Assembly (NCBI GenBank): GCA_020809705.1
Contig: CP085829.1
Location: forward strand, 5,084,001-5,148,000
Direction of reading: 5' to 3'
DNA length: 64,000 nucleotides
Source of the DNA: Calonectria ilicicola
Lineage: Eukaryota; Ascomycota; Sordariomycetes; Hypocreales; Nectriaceae
Shown here: positions 11,277 to 22,930 of the stretch, in pieces
Position numbering within the stretch: position 1 is the stretch's first letter
Layout: every line of letters starts with the position of its first letter
The notes under the pieces: generated by a model
The model's database searches: none
What the model was told of the DNA's origin: nothing
The model's input: the letters and a program-made list of their open reading frames with translations, nothing else
Translations under genes and position numbers: made by a program

Positions 11277-12182
11277 TCATCGCCGCATGCCACTGTAGTC
11301 TTGCATCAGGTGCTGCATGTGCACGTTGGTCGCTTTGCCAATGCGCTTACCAGCACGCTTACGAGGAGCCTTTGACTTTGAGCCCGCGCCCTGGTTGATC
11401 TTGTTAGGGTCCTCGCTCGTGGGCTTCTGCCCAACGCTGACGAGCTTGCGATGCATGTCATCGATGCTGGGTAGCGGCACGCGGTGCCACATGGCGCGGA
11501 ACTCATCCTGGACCTTGAAGTGCAGCGAAGCGTCGTCTGGCCAGACGTAGCGTGGCAGATTGTCCTTCTTAGTACGAACGACTAGGATCTTGTGCTGCGT
11601 CTCGAGCTTGGCCAGCGTGTCTTCGCAGTCGGGCCAGCCGTCCTTGAGGTCCTTGACAGACACGCCCGAGGCGTCTGTCTTGCGCTGCAGGTGGGCTAGC
11701 AGCGATGTCGCATCCTTGACGCCGGGGATGATGGGCCGGTGAGAGTACTTGCCCGTCTCCCACGTCTGCTCGCTGAGGCTGCCGTCGGGCTTCCAGTCGA
11801 TGCGGGGATGGCCGCGTAGGCCCTCGGAGAGTTGCTGCTTGTGCTCCTCGGTGTAGTTCTGTAGACTGAGGTGGTCGATGATTTCCTGGATCGTCTTGGC
11901 CTCGCCCTTCTTCTTGAGCAGATCGACCGCAAAGGTCATCTGCGTCTTGACCTCGGCGCCATATCCCGTCAGCTGCGGCTGGGAGTAGGGAACGTCGGGG
12001 ACGGCCTCGCGCTTGCGCTTGGCGCTCGGAGTGTTGGGATCCGAGGTGGCCGAGGGCGAAGGTGAGGGTGGCGCGAGAGTAGGTAACGCGAGGGGGCCCT
12101 TTGACGATGGGTTTGAGATCTTGGTGGCCGCCGAGGCCAGGGTGTTTTTAAAGGCGTTTGCCTGCTTGTCGAGGTAGGACAT
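11277..12182 (-). CDS. TFA2: Transcription initiation factor IIE subunit beta
   Basis: TFIIE beta pairs with TFIIE alpha in the RNA polymerase II pre-initiation complex, where it helps recruit TFIIH and open the promoter. From the ATG at 12182 the protein is 301 aa in a single exon. It begins MSYLDKQANAFK, a start typical of fungal Tfa2, then has a Pro/Ser-rich linker. The winged-helix core follows, with recognisable stretches KTIQEIIDHLSLQNY and GHPRIDWKPDGSLSE, then a second half ending in a basic tail (KAPRKRAGKRIGKATNV). The frame stays open upstream to 12326. However, that part is low-complexity and contains a TTTTGCAG acceptor-like site near 12250, so the upstream section is probably leader or leader intron. 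Confidence 0.92.
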   Translation of the reverse strand: MSYLDKQANAFKNTLASAATKISNPSSKGPLALPTLAPPSPSPSATSDPNTPSAKRKREAVPDVPYSQPQLTGYGAEVKTQMTFAVDLLKKKGEAKTIQEIIDHLSLQNYTEEHKQQLSEGLRGHPRIDWKPDGSLSEQTWETGKYSHRPIIPGVKDATSLLAHLQRKTDASGVSVKDLKDGWPDCEDTLAKLETQHKILVVRTKKDNLPRYVWPDDASLHFKVQDEFRAMWHRVPLPSIDDMHRKLVSVGQKPTSEDPNKINQGAGSKSKAPRKRAGKRIGKATNVHMQHLMQDYSGMRR

Positions 12183-13478
12183 GGCGCGGGCGGGTTTTGC
12201 AGCGATGCGGCGCTGGCCGACGGGGAGGGGAGAGGAGACAGACGCCTTGCTGCAAAAGAGAGGGGGAGGAGGTTTTCGTGTGCGGGAGCGGACTGGCGGA
12301 GGAACTGATGCTTGAGGGAGGGACAAGGGAGAGAGGTGAGATTGAGGACGTTGAGGTCAAGGCGAGTTGAGGCTCAAGTCAAGATTGACGTTGATCCGTG
12401 AGCCATTCGAGGCTGAGCCGGTCCAAAAAAGTGTGGCGCTGCCATTGGACAGGGTGTGGCGCACTTGTTGCCTGGCTTCAGGACTCAAGGCTGATCCAAT
12501 GTGGCCTAAAAGAGTCACTGCACCATTGGGAGTAAGGATTCCTGACAATACGGATACGTAGACGAACCACGTATTCTACGAGTGATCCAAATGTTTATTT
12601 TTAAACCGCGACACACCTTGCAGCCATGCCGTACTTGCCATTTCGTTTGGCAAAGGTGTTGGTCGACATGACAGTTCATCACATTCCCAATTCGTAACTT
12701 CAGACAGGGGGGTTGTGAAGCACTCAAAGAGCAAAAAGTTCGGAAACTAAACCAATTAAGGAGCCCATTACCCCAATTTAATGTTTACTTGTTTTGCCCC
12801 TCATCATTTTATTACTTTGCGTCGTTGGCCCAGGGGGGGATTGGTTTTCTGACGACTCCCCCAAAAATATACGGATATTGGGGCCCATGGGCCGTGTTTT
12901 ATTACCCTTGGCATGACTGCCCGTGAAATTGTGGCTAAATTCCCCGAAATCCATGAGCGGGGCGACTCGGTGTGTTTTCCAGCCTTGTACAGACGTAATG
13001 GCAACGTTGTCCGAATTGAGAGCAAGGGTTAGAAGAATCATGCCAGAGTCGCATTGTATCGGGATCAATCGTTTTACTTCGATTAAAAAAAAAGAGGATA
13101 TACATCTACAGCCCAAATATTCCTCCCCTTGGTTCAGAAATGTTCCATAGCAACACCATGCTCCAATGCCGTGCCTTGCGCGCAGCAGAAATTGTGCCCC
13201 TCGACAAGGATGAGATTTGACCACTCTGGCCCCCCCAACAAAAAAAATATTCGGGATGCAGGGGAGCTAAGAACCGCCCGCTAAAACCGTCATGTCCAAG
13301 TCAAGATAGTGATGCGCGCCGTCTAATGTCCCTGTCCCGTGGCCGAATGCTCAATTGCATTGGCATGTGTTGGCCTTGATTTGATCTTGGCCGAGTTTCA
13401 CCAGAGTCCCATAAATGTCATTGCAATATGTGATACCTGGCTAGGTTGGTTGGCTTTTTTTTTTTTGTGATGATGCGC
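12183..13478. other. Intergenic, no supported gene
   Basis: The proximal part is the TFIIE beta promoter and leader. The rest (about 12560-13440) is more AT-rich and only holds frames without recognisable protein character. A T-run lies at 13455-13466 just beyond the 3' end of cytochrome b5. Confidence 0.55.
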
Positions 13479-14035
13479 TTATGCGCTCTGGCTCTCGGCG
13501 GCAGCCTGCTGCTGAAGGTACTGGTAGGCCAGGTAGGCGGCGAATCCACCAGCAACGACGAGGGAGTAGGTGCCTAGGCTGAGGCCACCGCCCTCGTTCT
13601 TGCCGGGAGCGTTGATGGGAGGAGGAGCGCTCTTGGGACCGGGGTCGCCAGCCTGAAAGAAGCAAAACGTTAGCATTGGGCTTGGTTGTAAAGGCAATTG
13701 TGTCTTCTTACCGATCGCTTGAGCTCACCGACATAGAGCTTCTCGAGAACCTCACGGGCCTCGTCACTGTGGCCGACATCCTCGAAGGCCTCAGTGGAAT
13801 CCTGACCAGCAACGTCCAGCATGACCTCCTCACCACCGCTGTGAAACATTTGTGTTAGCGAGAACGAGCGCTGCGCCAGGATAGGCGGGGCATGTCATGA
13901 GAAGGATAGAACGTACGGGTGCTCGTCAAGGAACTTGGTGCAGTCGTAGACCTTGTCGTGGATCACGACATACATGTCGTTCTTGGTGTTGTGCTCGGCA
14001 ACATCGACGTAGGAGAAGACCTTTTCCTCAGACAT
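13479..14035 (-). CDS. Cytochrome b5, tail-anchored
   Basis: This is an electron carrier of the endoplasmic reticulum membrane, serving fatty acid desaturases, sterol enzymes and P450s. Modelled exons on the minus strand are 14035-13917, 13838-13712 and 13652-13479, giving 139 aa. The heme domain starts [16 protein letters not shown] and has the axial-ligand motif HPGG, created across the first intron. The second His is in the segment [13 protein letters not shown] Pro-rich linker leads to a C-terminal hydrophobic helix ([16 protein letters not shown]) followed by a short tail, the layout of tail-anchored microsomal b5. All splice sites are GT...AG and phases agree. Confidence 0.93.
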
Positions 14036-16415
14036 GGCTGCGGTATTGATGTGTTCGGCGGGGTGGGTTTGAAAGGGTGTAGCGGTCTCGAGGAGCAAGC
14101 GACGGGCGCGGTGCGAAGGTGAGGCTGGTCGGATCCGGGCGAGGGAAGCAATGGGAGAGTTGAAGAGGGAGAGTTCGACTGCAGAAGATGGAAGAAGGAA
14201 GAAGACAGTGGAGGAGACGGGCTTAATGGATAACGGACGGGAGCCAGAGAGTGCTGGGCCCCTGTCACGGCAGACAGGGACAGGTACCTACCGACACAGT
14301 GAGCGCAGTCGGGACTGGGGGAGTTGGCAATCGGGGACGGAGGATGGCACCAGCTCGGGTACCGCCGTGGTACCAGTGAGGTACCGCCCAAGCTGGTCCA
14401 GGCGGGCGGAATGACTACCTTTGCCAACCCAACGGCTCTCTTAAGCGGGCAATGTGGCTCTGACAGCGGTTAACGGTGCAAAGTTGGCTCGAATGCAAAG
14501 GGTCCACGTCCTCCGAGAGGTACCTCAGAGGTAGCCTCACTTGTACCCAGCCTCATCTTTGTCGAGCGCAGAGTCCGACATTCATCAGTCCGCCCCGGCC
14601 CTGGCTCCCCTAGAATATACTCTGTAGAAATGCAACACCGGCTCCCACTGTCCGCCAGATACACTGTACGGCCCGGTACACTCCTAGCCGCAGGAATGAC
14701 AGCCCAGGTTTACAACCCGGCGCACCCACTGGCACTACGACGAGAAATTGGGAAGGGAAAAAAAAAGAACTGGACGCCATGGGACCGCGTGCGCTTCTCG
14801 TCTGGGTACAGAGGCATGTACTGGTGTGCTGGTACGATTCGGTGAGCGCCAGTTCCGACCCATACGGCCCATCTGTCCGCCGCCAGGTCAGACCAATGAC
14901 ATGCACCGATATTACCGCGCTGACTCGCTGATTGGGCCGTTGCGGGTGATGCTGCGTCAAGGTTCCAGGGGCTAAGCTCCTGGGTCTTGGGAGATTTCGC
15001 TTTCGACAATCTTCTGCCGGCCAAGGCCAAGGCCCTGAGGTTAAGAGCTGGTACGCTTATCGGGTCCCCAGGTACGAATACGCTTCTGCGTGGTGCGTGG
15101 ATGGATGGGCTCCGCCCCGGCCTCACCCACGCCTGCGACGAGTGGTACGGCAGCGATTCTTGGTCGTCACCGTCATTTCACCCCTTCCCTCCCTTTTTTT
15201 TTTCTTGCTCCCGCGGCGAGAGCGAAACCGAAAGGCAATGGAAGGATGCTGTCGCATCGTCTGGGTTGAACCCCGGAATCCGGAATCCGGAATTACAGCC
15301 GAGGGTATTGTTCTAAATTGTTCCCAGTTCCGCTGCTTATTCTAGCCATTTATTTCCGTCCGACTCGTTCGTTTTTTTTTCTTTTAGGATATGGTTTGCT
15401 ATCTTATCGTGCCCACCCCTCCTCTCTATCATGGTCCCCTCTATCGTGGTCAGGACTTGGAGAGAAAAAAAAAAAAAAAAAAGGTCCGGGCATCGATATC
15501 CTAGTCAAGTGGTGATGCGGCCCAGACCACCACCCAACTTGCAATACTTTCCTATATGGCCTATGTGGACTTTTTCTCCCCTCCGAACTTGGCCTTAGGA
15601 GGGAAATTTCCCCATTGAGAAATACCTCGGGGTCCGGACAGAGAGAACAGAGAAAAAAGTAAGCTGCGCGCGCCGAATGGCTCGGTATGCCGGACACCAT
15701 GCCGACATGCGATGGCGCCCTCGGTCACTCACTCACTCGTAGGCATTTCTCACACTTGTCCTCCGAGGAGATGACTGCCGCCCACTCCCGCCCACTCTTG
15801 CAACACACTACCCCGCCCGTGGATTCCGCGCAAAGTCACCTGGTTGCGATACAGAAAGGCGCTGTGCGCACCGAGAGTGTGTAAAACTGGGGAATGGGGT
15901 TGGGGTTGGGGCTGTTGGCGAACCGATATCCTCCAACCATTGTAGCCAGCGTAGCCCTTTTGCCTGCTTGCTGTTCTTCTCCCCGGAGCCGGGAGCCTCA
16001 CTAGCGCAATTGCCAACCTTGGCCAAAACCCGTACACCTGTCCGATCGTGATAGCGGACATGCCGATTCCCGGATTCCCGAGGGCGTGCCCCGGGTGGAG
16101 GAAGGCGGGGTTTTGTGGCGGGCGCATGTGAGTGCGGGCATGAATAAGTGAGTGATGAGTGAGCGGCCCATGAGCGTGTGAGTGAGCGTGTTTCTCCTTC
16201 GAGACATGATATACGGAGCGTTTGTTTGGCGGCATTGACGAAACTCGAGAGATCTAGCTTCCGCCTGCCCACCATGTCCCTGCTTCTCGTGTGCTTTTTT
16301 ACTTTCTCCGCATTCATGCAGCACCGGCTGTGGAGTTCGGATCGTTTGAGCATTGCGACGATACAATCGAACTCTATGCGGCTGTATGACAATGTGTCCT
16401 ACCCTCCTCGCTTCT
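14036..16415. other. Intergenic region with a GGTAC-rich segment
   Basis: No gene supported. The segment next to cytochrome b5 (14280-15150) contains ten GGTAC pentamers on the plus strand, five of them GGTACC, far denser than elsewhere in the window. A-runs occur at 15462-15482. Frames at 15750-16392 on the minus strand overlap each other and lack recognisable motifs. Confidence 0.55.
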
Positions 16416-16967
16416 CTATCTATCTAGGGGGCGCACGAGGCTGATGGCTTTTTGCAAAACGTCCCGGTCAGTCTGGTACGTCAACCGTTGTAGTGCCTCG
16501 TCGTAGTCGAGAAAGTGCGCTGTAAACTGGTCCTCGCCTTGGACAGCTTGCCCCTCTGTGCGGTCAACTACGGCAATGAACCACCAGATAAACTTGACAT
16601 CTTGCTCCCCGAGCTCGCGGATAGTCACCATGAAGGGCTCTGTGAGCCCGCCGTACGGCCGTGCTTCGTCGCAGACATGGCTCGCCTCCGTCGGCCCCGG
16701 TGCCCGAGTCGTAATCCTGATGGGAAATAGGCTACAGGAGAAGCCCGTCTCTTCTTTAACTTCCCGAAGTGCCGCTTCACCCCGCGTTTCGCCCCAGTTC
16801 CGTCGGCCCTTGGCAAGAAGCCAGGACCCTTTTACGCCATCCGGGTCATGGCGAAGCACGCAAACCTGGCCTCTGTCACCTGCGAGATCAAACAGAACAG
16901 CGCCGCAGCTTTTGACGAATTGTTCCGAGGTGAACTGCCTAGTTGGCCAGCTTGAGTCAGCCATCAT
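16416..16967 (-). CDS. Nudix hydrolase domain protein
   Basis: Nudix enzymes hydrolyse nucleoside diphosphates linked to another moiety, such as dinucleoside polyphosphates, sugar nucleotides or inositol pyrophosphates. This intronless gene encodes 183 aa. The full Nudix box GX5EX7REUXEEXGU is present: it starts at GRRNWGE and ends at REVKEETGF, with every metal-binding and catalytic position intact. The preceding LLAKGRRNWGE resembles diadenosine/diphosphoinositol polyphosphate hydrolases, but the substrate cannot be decided from sequence. A second ATG directly follows the first (16964). No targeting signal is evident. Confidence 0.85.
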   Translation of the reverse strand: MMADSSWPTRQFTSEQFVKSCGAVLFDLAGDRGQVCVLRHDPDGVKGSWLLAKGRRNWGETRGEAALREVKEETGFSCSLFPIRITTRAPGPTEASHVCDEARPYGGLTEPFMVTIRELGEQDVKFIWWFIAVVDRTEGQAVQGEDQFTAHFLDYDEALQRLTYQTDRDVLQKAISLVRPLDR

Positions 16968-17571
16968 GTGAATATCGTATGTGTGCGTTGCAAGGTGGCA
17001 GCACCGCAGATCCTCTCAGTTGCGCAGATGGGGAAATGGATTCGCCCGAGCGAGTGTGTGTGATTGCAACCCCCCCCACCAAAGTTGCCAGACACAGGCA
17101 GACCCTGTTCAGGAAAGTCAACTGAGCGTTAGCAGTAGTGGCGGCTGCGGAAAAAAAAAAAAAGCAAAACGCTTCTAGAGTAATATGCTGCTCCGTAGGC
17201 GTGATGATGCTAGCTAGGCCCCTACCAGAATGGGGTAACTCGGTTGCATCTGCATATACCACTAAATGGCGCCCACTGATAGCCATGAATTGCCCAGAAC
17301 AGCAACTCCACCATTTCACAAGCTACCAAGCCCCACAGTCTTCACTTTCTACATTGGCACGGTTTCTATTCTAATCATTCATTTCAAGTGCTATCGTCAT
17401 GCCGTTCGGCTGCCAAGCTGGGTGGTGGGGATTCCCCGATCTAACAAGCCCACAAATCGATCCGCTCCCAGCTTTATTGAGACTGCATGGGATGAACATG
17501 CGTCAACCACCATCTTTTGCTGAGTTCCTGATGCAACTGCTGTACTGTTGTTTCTAACCAGCGCGACCAAA
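16968..17571. other. Intergenic between capping protein alpha and the Nudix gene
   Basis: This contains the 3' flank of the capping protein gene and the promoter of the Nudix gene. An A-run lies at 17152-17163. Nothing else is recognised. Confidence 0.6.
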
Positions 17572-18783
17572 CTATCGCCTCGCGCCTCCGCCTCCAATGT
17601 CCTGGCCGAGTCGGTAGCTTGTCACACGATCCCACTCGATCTTCTGCCTGGTGACGGGCAGTTGTCGTCGCAGGGCCTTGAACGCACCCTCGCTGAGCTC
17701 GATGAAGCCCCGGTTCAGGTCGTCCTGGTACTTTCGCTCCGAAGCGGAAATCTCCTTGATAATGCCGGCACCGGTGCCCGACGAGATGGAGGCAGTAGAG
17801 GGCTTGTTGGTCAGCAGCCGCACGTTTCCGTCTTCGTAGTAGTGGACATCGACCTTGACGGAGCCGTCCAGGGTTCCCGTTGAGGGATCAAAGGTGTACA
17901 AGGATCTCCAGCGGCCGTTCCTGCATGGTGCGTTAGCAAATTCGAGCGGCCAATGTCAATCAGTCATTGAAGCAAACGTACCAGAAGTTGTTAGGGCTGT
18001 ACTTGTTTGCAACAATAATAATGGCGATCTTGGAATCCTTCTCGATGGGGTAGACACCGTAGGAAGCGCTAGGGAAGTGCTCTTCCACGTAGGTTCCAAG
18101 GCTTTTGAGGGTGGATTTTCTACCGAGTTTGGTCAATAACGATATCGGCGGATACTTCAAGCTGGAGAGGACTCACACTAGGTCCGCCTGTGCACCCTCC
18201 AATACGTAGCTTTGCACAGCACTAGCTTTCTGACACGCAGTCAATATATTTGGACCCTGTAGCCTGTCTTTGCGGTACATGTTGAACCAACCTGGGTTGT
18301 GTGGTCGAAGGCGAAGCTTGAGGAGCTCTCGACATCATAGTATCGACCGTCACCGAGGGAGTTGTGGGAGCTGATGATGACCTGTTCCGAATAGCTCAGC
18401 ACCACAATTATCTATACATTCTGTGTTTCTTATTGACCACGCACTAGTTCGCTGCTGCCAGGCAGCTTCGCAGTAATGAACTGCTCCTCATTGTACTTCT
18501 CGAAGGCTGGGGCGAGTTCGTCGATGAGGCCGGGCGACGAGATGGTCAGGGCCTTAATGTCTAGCGGAATGAGAGTCAATTTCACACGAGGGGCGCATCG
18601 GGGGGCGAGGAACACGCAGTACCTGCGACAACATCTGCGAGCTTGGGGCAAATGTTAGCTGACAGCAACGGCGACGGCCACTCTCCCGGCGGAGGCGGAG
18701 GCGGAGGCGGGGGACGATGACGAAAGTACCTCTCCTGGGGGAGCGCCCTCGACAAAGGCCGAGACGGTCTCAAGGTCAGACAT
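17572..18783 (-). CDS. CAP1: F-actin-capping protein subunit alpha
   Basis: With the beta subunit it caps barbed ends of actin filaments in the cytoplasm and cortical patches. Seven exons were modelled on the minus strand: 18783-18730, 18641-18623, 18560-18445, 18381-18292, 18229-18177, 18119-17982 and 17920-17572, giving 272 aa, the usual length. Recognisable family blocks are a start of SDLETVSAFVEGAPPGEL, the segment VVADIKALT, the block DGRYYDV...FAFDH, and a C-terminal part with NGRWRSLYTFDPSTG, SVKVDVHYYEDGNVRLLT and LPVTRQKIEWD. The protein ends in a Gly/Arg-rich tentacle-like tail. The second exon is only 19 nt. The first intron carries a GGCGGA-type repeat (about 18690-18715). Confidence 0.92.
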
Positions 18784-19795
18784 GGTATACGGCGGGTAGT
18801 CCAGCTACACAGGCAAACAAAGACTCTTCTTGCGAGAGCTGGGCGGTCGGGCGATGGCGTATGAGGCTCAATGCATGCAAAAGTCCGAGGCCAAAGGGGG
18901 GAACGAACGGGGGGAGGCGGGCGTGTGGCGGGGCAGCAGCCAGGAGCTTGTTCGGAGCTGGTGGTGGAAGTGGGTCAGTCGTCATGATCCATCAATCAAT
19001 GCGGTGACGAGCCCAGACCCCAAAGTGCATCCATCCATACATATATATATGTAGACAGCACCCCCGAAATATGAAGAGAAATGAAGCGGAAAAGAAAATA
19101 AAAGCCAGAAATAAAGAGAGAAAATATAAACATAGCAAAGTAACATGATACCAAGTTGAATATCCAGCAAAAATCTCCATTTTTATCTGTGCATCAATCA
19201 TCTCAATATAGGGAATCCTGACCTGATCCATCGCCCCGGTACATTCATCTAATCGATAACACCCTGGATATTCGAATAACATGTTTATTCTTTCTTTCTA
19301 TTTTTCAATTTCCATAATTTAATTTGAGTGAACGTTAATGGGATGACATTATTGTGAATAGAACAGGTTTACCAAATATCGATTTAGTTTGATGCAATTG
19401 ACCTCTTCAACCATCAATATTAAAATCACAGTAGACACGATTAGATAGATGGATCAAGTGGCGAGCACCAGGAAAATAAATCCAGCCAATCATTTGCGAA
19501 GACTTTTCTGGATCATTTAGGCCTATTTAAAGAACAAGCTGCGGGTTCTCAGGACTTCTTCTAAAAGCATTAGAACCACGAACACTACAGATGCGATCAG
19601 TACAACAAATTTGTTTAGTTTTCATGTTTTTACTCTATCAGAACCCAGAAGCGCCCCTAGATAAGCGAAAGGCATTTTACACCATCATTCAACAAACCCC
19701 ATGCCTAGTCAACAGCGTCTACGGCCTAATATCACTCTCGTAACGCTCCAATCCAACATTCTTCCATCCACCCCATTCCGGGCCTCCGTCCACCC
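18784..19795. other. Promoter of capping alpha and AT-rich junction
   Basis: GC-rich promoter sequence gives way at about 19030 to AT-rich DNA. A minus-strand frame at 18992-19282 begins with a protein-like stretch (MLFEYPGCYRLDECTG) and then becomes hydrophobic low-complexity. It may be a gene relic but is not assignable. This marks the left edge of the accessory segment. Confidence 0.5.
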
Positions 19796-20889
19796 CTACA
19801 GCGCCTCGAAGCTCTCTGAATAGACCTTGAAATCCGACCTAGTCGGCGAGATCATATCCACAGCAAAGGAAAACATGTGCTGTAACCGGCTGTTCCAAAC
19901 AAAATGCGCCAAATCTCGGTAGCCCCTTTCCTCGAGTAGACGTGCAAAAAGAACTTCGTCATCACTGAGGCTGTTTTTACCAGAGTAAATGTCTTCAGTA
20001 GATAAAAAGCAAACGGGAGAGTTAAAGGCATGTGTAGGCTATGCAGTGTGAGCCCACTCCCAGTCTATAATGCCAGTGATGTTGAAGCCATTGTCCACTA
20101 GAATATGGTCTCCTTTGTCGTCAGCCTGCTTGAGATAAAACTTTCCATCGTCGTACACCAGAGGCAACAGGTGAGGAACAAAGTCGATGAGAAATCGATG
20201 AACCAGGCATGCATCTACTGCATGCTGCGAGCACATCCCCTCTCGGGGAATCAAGTCCAAGATTCACTAGATAGAAGACCTATGGTAACTTTCCCTAAAA
20301 AAAAAAAAAAAAAGAAAAGAAAGGGTCCGGTAATGCGCATTTGGGATTGCTCAAAATTGGTCAGTCTTTCTGCACCAGTCTGAGAGTTGCCAGGGCCATT
20401 AAGAGAGCCAAGAAGTTCAAAGGGATATTTGTAAAGCTCCGCGAAAACATCTGCAAGTTGGCCCATGACCTCCCTCTTTTGTTAAGAAGTTGCATTCTCC
20501 CATCTTAGAGGCTTTGCCTGGCAACTTCTTGGTCAAGATGGAACCAACTCCCACGGGGTTGCGCGGGTGGTCGAGCACAAAATCATAAAATTTGGGAGCA
20601 AGAACACCAGTCTGTTCTAAAAACATGAGGGTTGTGACCTCACTCTGTATGATATAATCTCGTAGTTCTGCTGGGGGAGAGGTGACATTGAACCTGCGGA
20701 TGCGGGCGATCAATGTGGCTCCATCTTCGAAACGCACCTCGATATGATAGTTCATACCACCTATAACAGAATTGCTTGTTGCTCTGTCATAACGAAGCGG
20801 AGGAATATAACAGGAGATACCGTGATGCAGATTGCTGGCCCGGGCCTCCAGGGCACTGGCATCGATCGTGTTGATCAACCTCGTGAGCT
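19796..20889 (-). pseudogene. Broken APH-family (aminoglycoside phosphotransferase-fold) kinase gene
   Basis: Homology to the fungal APH/choline-kinase-fold family runs across three reading frames. The N-lobe region is at 20878-20485 (with FEDGATLIARIRRFNV), the middle at 20466-20265 (QLADVFAELYKYPFELLGSL), and the C-lobe from 20260 (VDACLVHRFLIDFVPHLLP, then the loop ADDKGDHILVD and NITGIIDWEWAHT). Lesions I can see are a frameshift near 20480 (one extra G in a GAGGGAGG run) and a long A/T homopolymer insertion at 20297-20321. There is another frameshift near 20265 and a TAG stop at 20039-20041, after which the same frame continues as plausible protein for 81 codons to 19796. The usual catalytic-loop His is Gln. 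An upstream first exon may exist beyond 20889. It is not expected to give an active kinase. Confidence 0.8.
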
Positions 20890-22445
20890 CACGTCCTTTG
20901 GCCTCTTAGGCCGGAGGATAGCCAGCGTTTACATCCTGAGGACGTATGAGTCAGTAATTAAATGTTCCTGGGGATTATATAAACTAACTTCCCACAGAGG
21001 ATAGCTGTGAAACTTGGACTGAACATGGTTTGAGCATAAATGGCGGTTACAGAGCGGACAGCCGGCCTACGGCAGTGCGGCTGAGAAGACCAGCTATAGG
21101 CTAGCGCACCCAACCTCTCCAACAGGTCGCATCTGACATGAATCGAACACCTCTTGCACTTGTCATGGCCCACACTCGCTCCAGGACCCTTGACCAAGGA
21201 GAAGCACGCATAAACACGCGACCAGCCCTAATCCACACATTCAACTTCATCTTTGTGGGTCGCGAAGGAAAATGGACGATTACAAAACACAGACACCGGC
21301 CCAGTTCAAAGAGATTTGGCTCAACAACTGACGTCTAATTCACTATCTGTTTCGGTATCTGGTCACTACCGGAACTTTAACTTTCCCAACACTTGAAAGG
21401 CCATTGTCTGTCGTGGTCAGATGGGCACCATCACCACTACCACTTAACCAGGATGGTCAGTCATGTTCAGGCGGGGCATAGAAAAACACCAAGACTAGTA
21501 GAGACGCGGAATTATTGTCGGGAGCCACATTGCAACCAATATCTCCTGATAGGTGGATCGGCACATGTTTGACATCACACCAAAAAGACCCTGCTTTTTT
21601 ACCATGTCTTTATTCCGCCCTTGTCGGTCACCCCCTACATGGTTCTAGACGGCCACTTAAGTATCTGGAATTTCACAATGGCGGCTAAGAATAGACACGC
21701 ACCAACTCTTTGCTTCTTATTTAAAAGAAAGACTTGCAGTGAATAATGACGTCTTTTCTTTCTCTTGGTCCCACTTCGAAAAGTAGAGTATCTGGGTAGG
21801 GTTCTATTTTTATGGCCTATTATACGACATCATCATTCAGAGATATCAGTACCAGTACAAGCCTGTAAATGCCTGGTGCTAACCTGGATGGGTTTAAGCA
21901 CGCCCCCTGGTCAGCTGCACCTCAGTGGCCTTCTTTGACTGCATTCCATTCTTACCCCGCAATGTCAACTGTTCCTTGCAGCTTTTTCTTGATTGGAATA
22001 ATCAATGTTGCTATATTTCCTTTTAAGGGCTTCAATTTGGACAAAGACACAGTGTATACAAGCCCAATCAGTGTGGAGTACAGGTAGTAACACCAGCATA
22101 AATTTTGTCAGCCCTTCTTTGATTCACCTTTTCAATGAACAAGCTTAGACAAGGATGATATACCGTTCTTCGGTCTGTTTTCAATCTAGCCCTTGATGAG
22201 CCTAGAGACTTTCTGACAAAAAAAGCCACCACCTTAGAAGAAGACAAACGAATTTCATCATGCCTAACGAAGCTATGTCACGCCACCAATAACGGTCTTT
22301 GATGGCGCGGTACCAGAGTTGGAAGTGTTCCTTTGTTCAGGAATAGTATGGAGAATCAGACAGCTATAAGTATCTCCTATACTTCTGCTTCGTCTGGCTT
22401 CCCAACATCAACTCTACCATCATGTTTGGTTAAAAAGCAAGCATC

Positions 22446-22501
22446 GGGCCCGAGCCGGGTTTCGCCCAGAAACTCTGGGGCCACAGAGCTGGTAGATACA
22501 A
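22446..22501 (+). repeat. Dispersed repeat, copy A
   Basis: This starts GGGCCCGAGCCGGG and ends GGTAGATACAA. It aligns with 24765-24820 with one or two single-base gaps. Most differences are C/T or G/A transitions, and this copy holds the C/G state in nearly all of them. Downstream, CTTTGTTCA is also shared. Confidence 0.6.
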
Positions 22502-22797
22502 TCAGCATTCAACAACTTTGTTCAGCTGTTATTTCATTTTCCTTCGACAAACAACAAGAAACCTAAGAGCACCCAACTGGCCAACTTTGCATACTTCTCA
22601 ACCATCCCCTCCCCCATATTCACAACTCCACCTTGCCTCCCAGCGCAGTCTCTTCAGCCCTCTCTCTCCGATTCTTTCTTACGACAACATTCGGATAGAA
22701 TTTAGGCATCCAACAAAGTACATTCGCTTATATAAGATATAACCGAGAATAGTTGTCATGTCTGAAAACTCTTATAAGACCTCAGGGCAATAGGCCT

Positions 22798-22895
22798 AAG
22801 GGGTGTTCCTATGTTCAGGGCAGCTTTGGAGAAGTGGTGAGGTGTAAATTCCCATTTCCTTCGCCTCATTCATCTTCTCATCATTAACTTCTTCC
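22798..22895 (+). repeat. Direct repeat, copy 1
   Basis: A unit of about 98 bp beginning AAGGGGTGTTCCTATGTTCA and continuing through CAGCTTTGGAGAAGTGG to the CTTCTCATC segment. It is nearly identical to copy 2 at 22931-23028, starting 133 nt later. Confidence 0.85.
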
Positions 22896-22930
22896 AACTT
22901 CCAAACCACACCCTTAAAGCTTAAACAACT

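Noticed and set aside
12778..13224. A 148-codon minus-strand frame
   Set aside because: No family resemblance, AT-rich surroundings and no supporting splice structure.
15255..15300. GGGTTGAACCCC palindrome that could suggest a tRNA T-arm
   Set aside because: The loop is too short and no other tRNA arms are present; the neighbouring GGAATCC units are a small repeat.
15808..16392. A 194-codon minus-strand frame upstream of nothing obvious
   Set aside because: Two other minus-strand frames overlap it almost completely, and its residues reflect simple GAGTGA-type repeats.
18992..19282. A minus-strand frame starting MLFEYPGCYRLDECTG
   Set aside because: Only the first 45 residues look like protein, the rest is AT-rich hydrophobic translation, and I cannot link it to any family.
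21121..21150. A GAATCGAAC motif resembling the T-arm of a minus-strand tRNA
   Set aside because: The flanking bases cannot pair to form the T stem and no anticodon or acceptor arms are visible.
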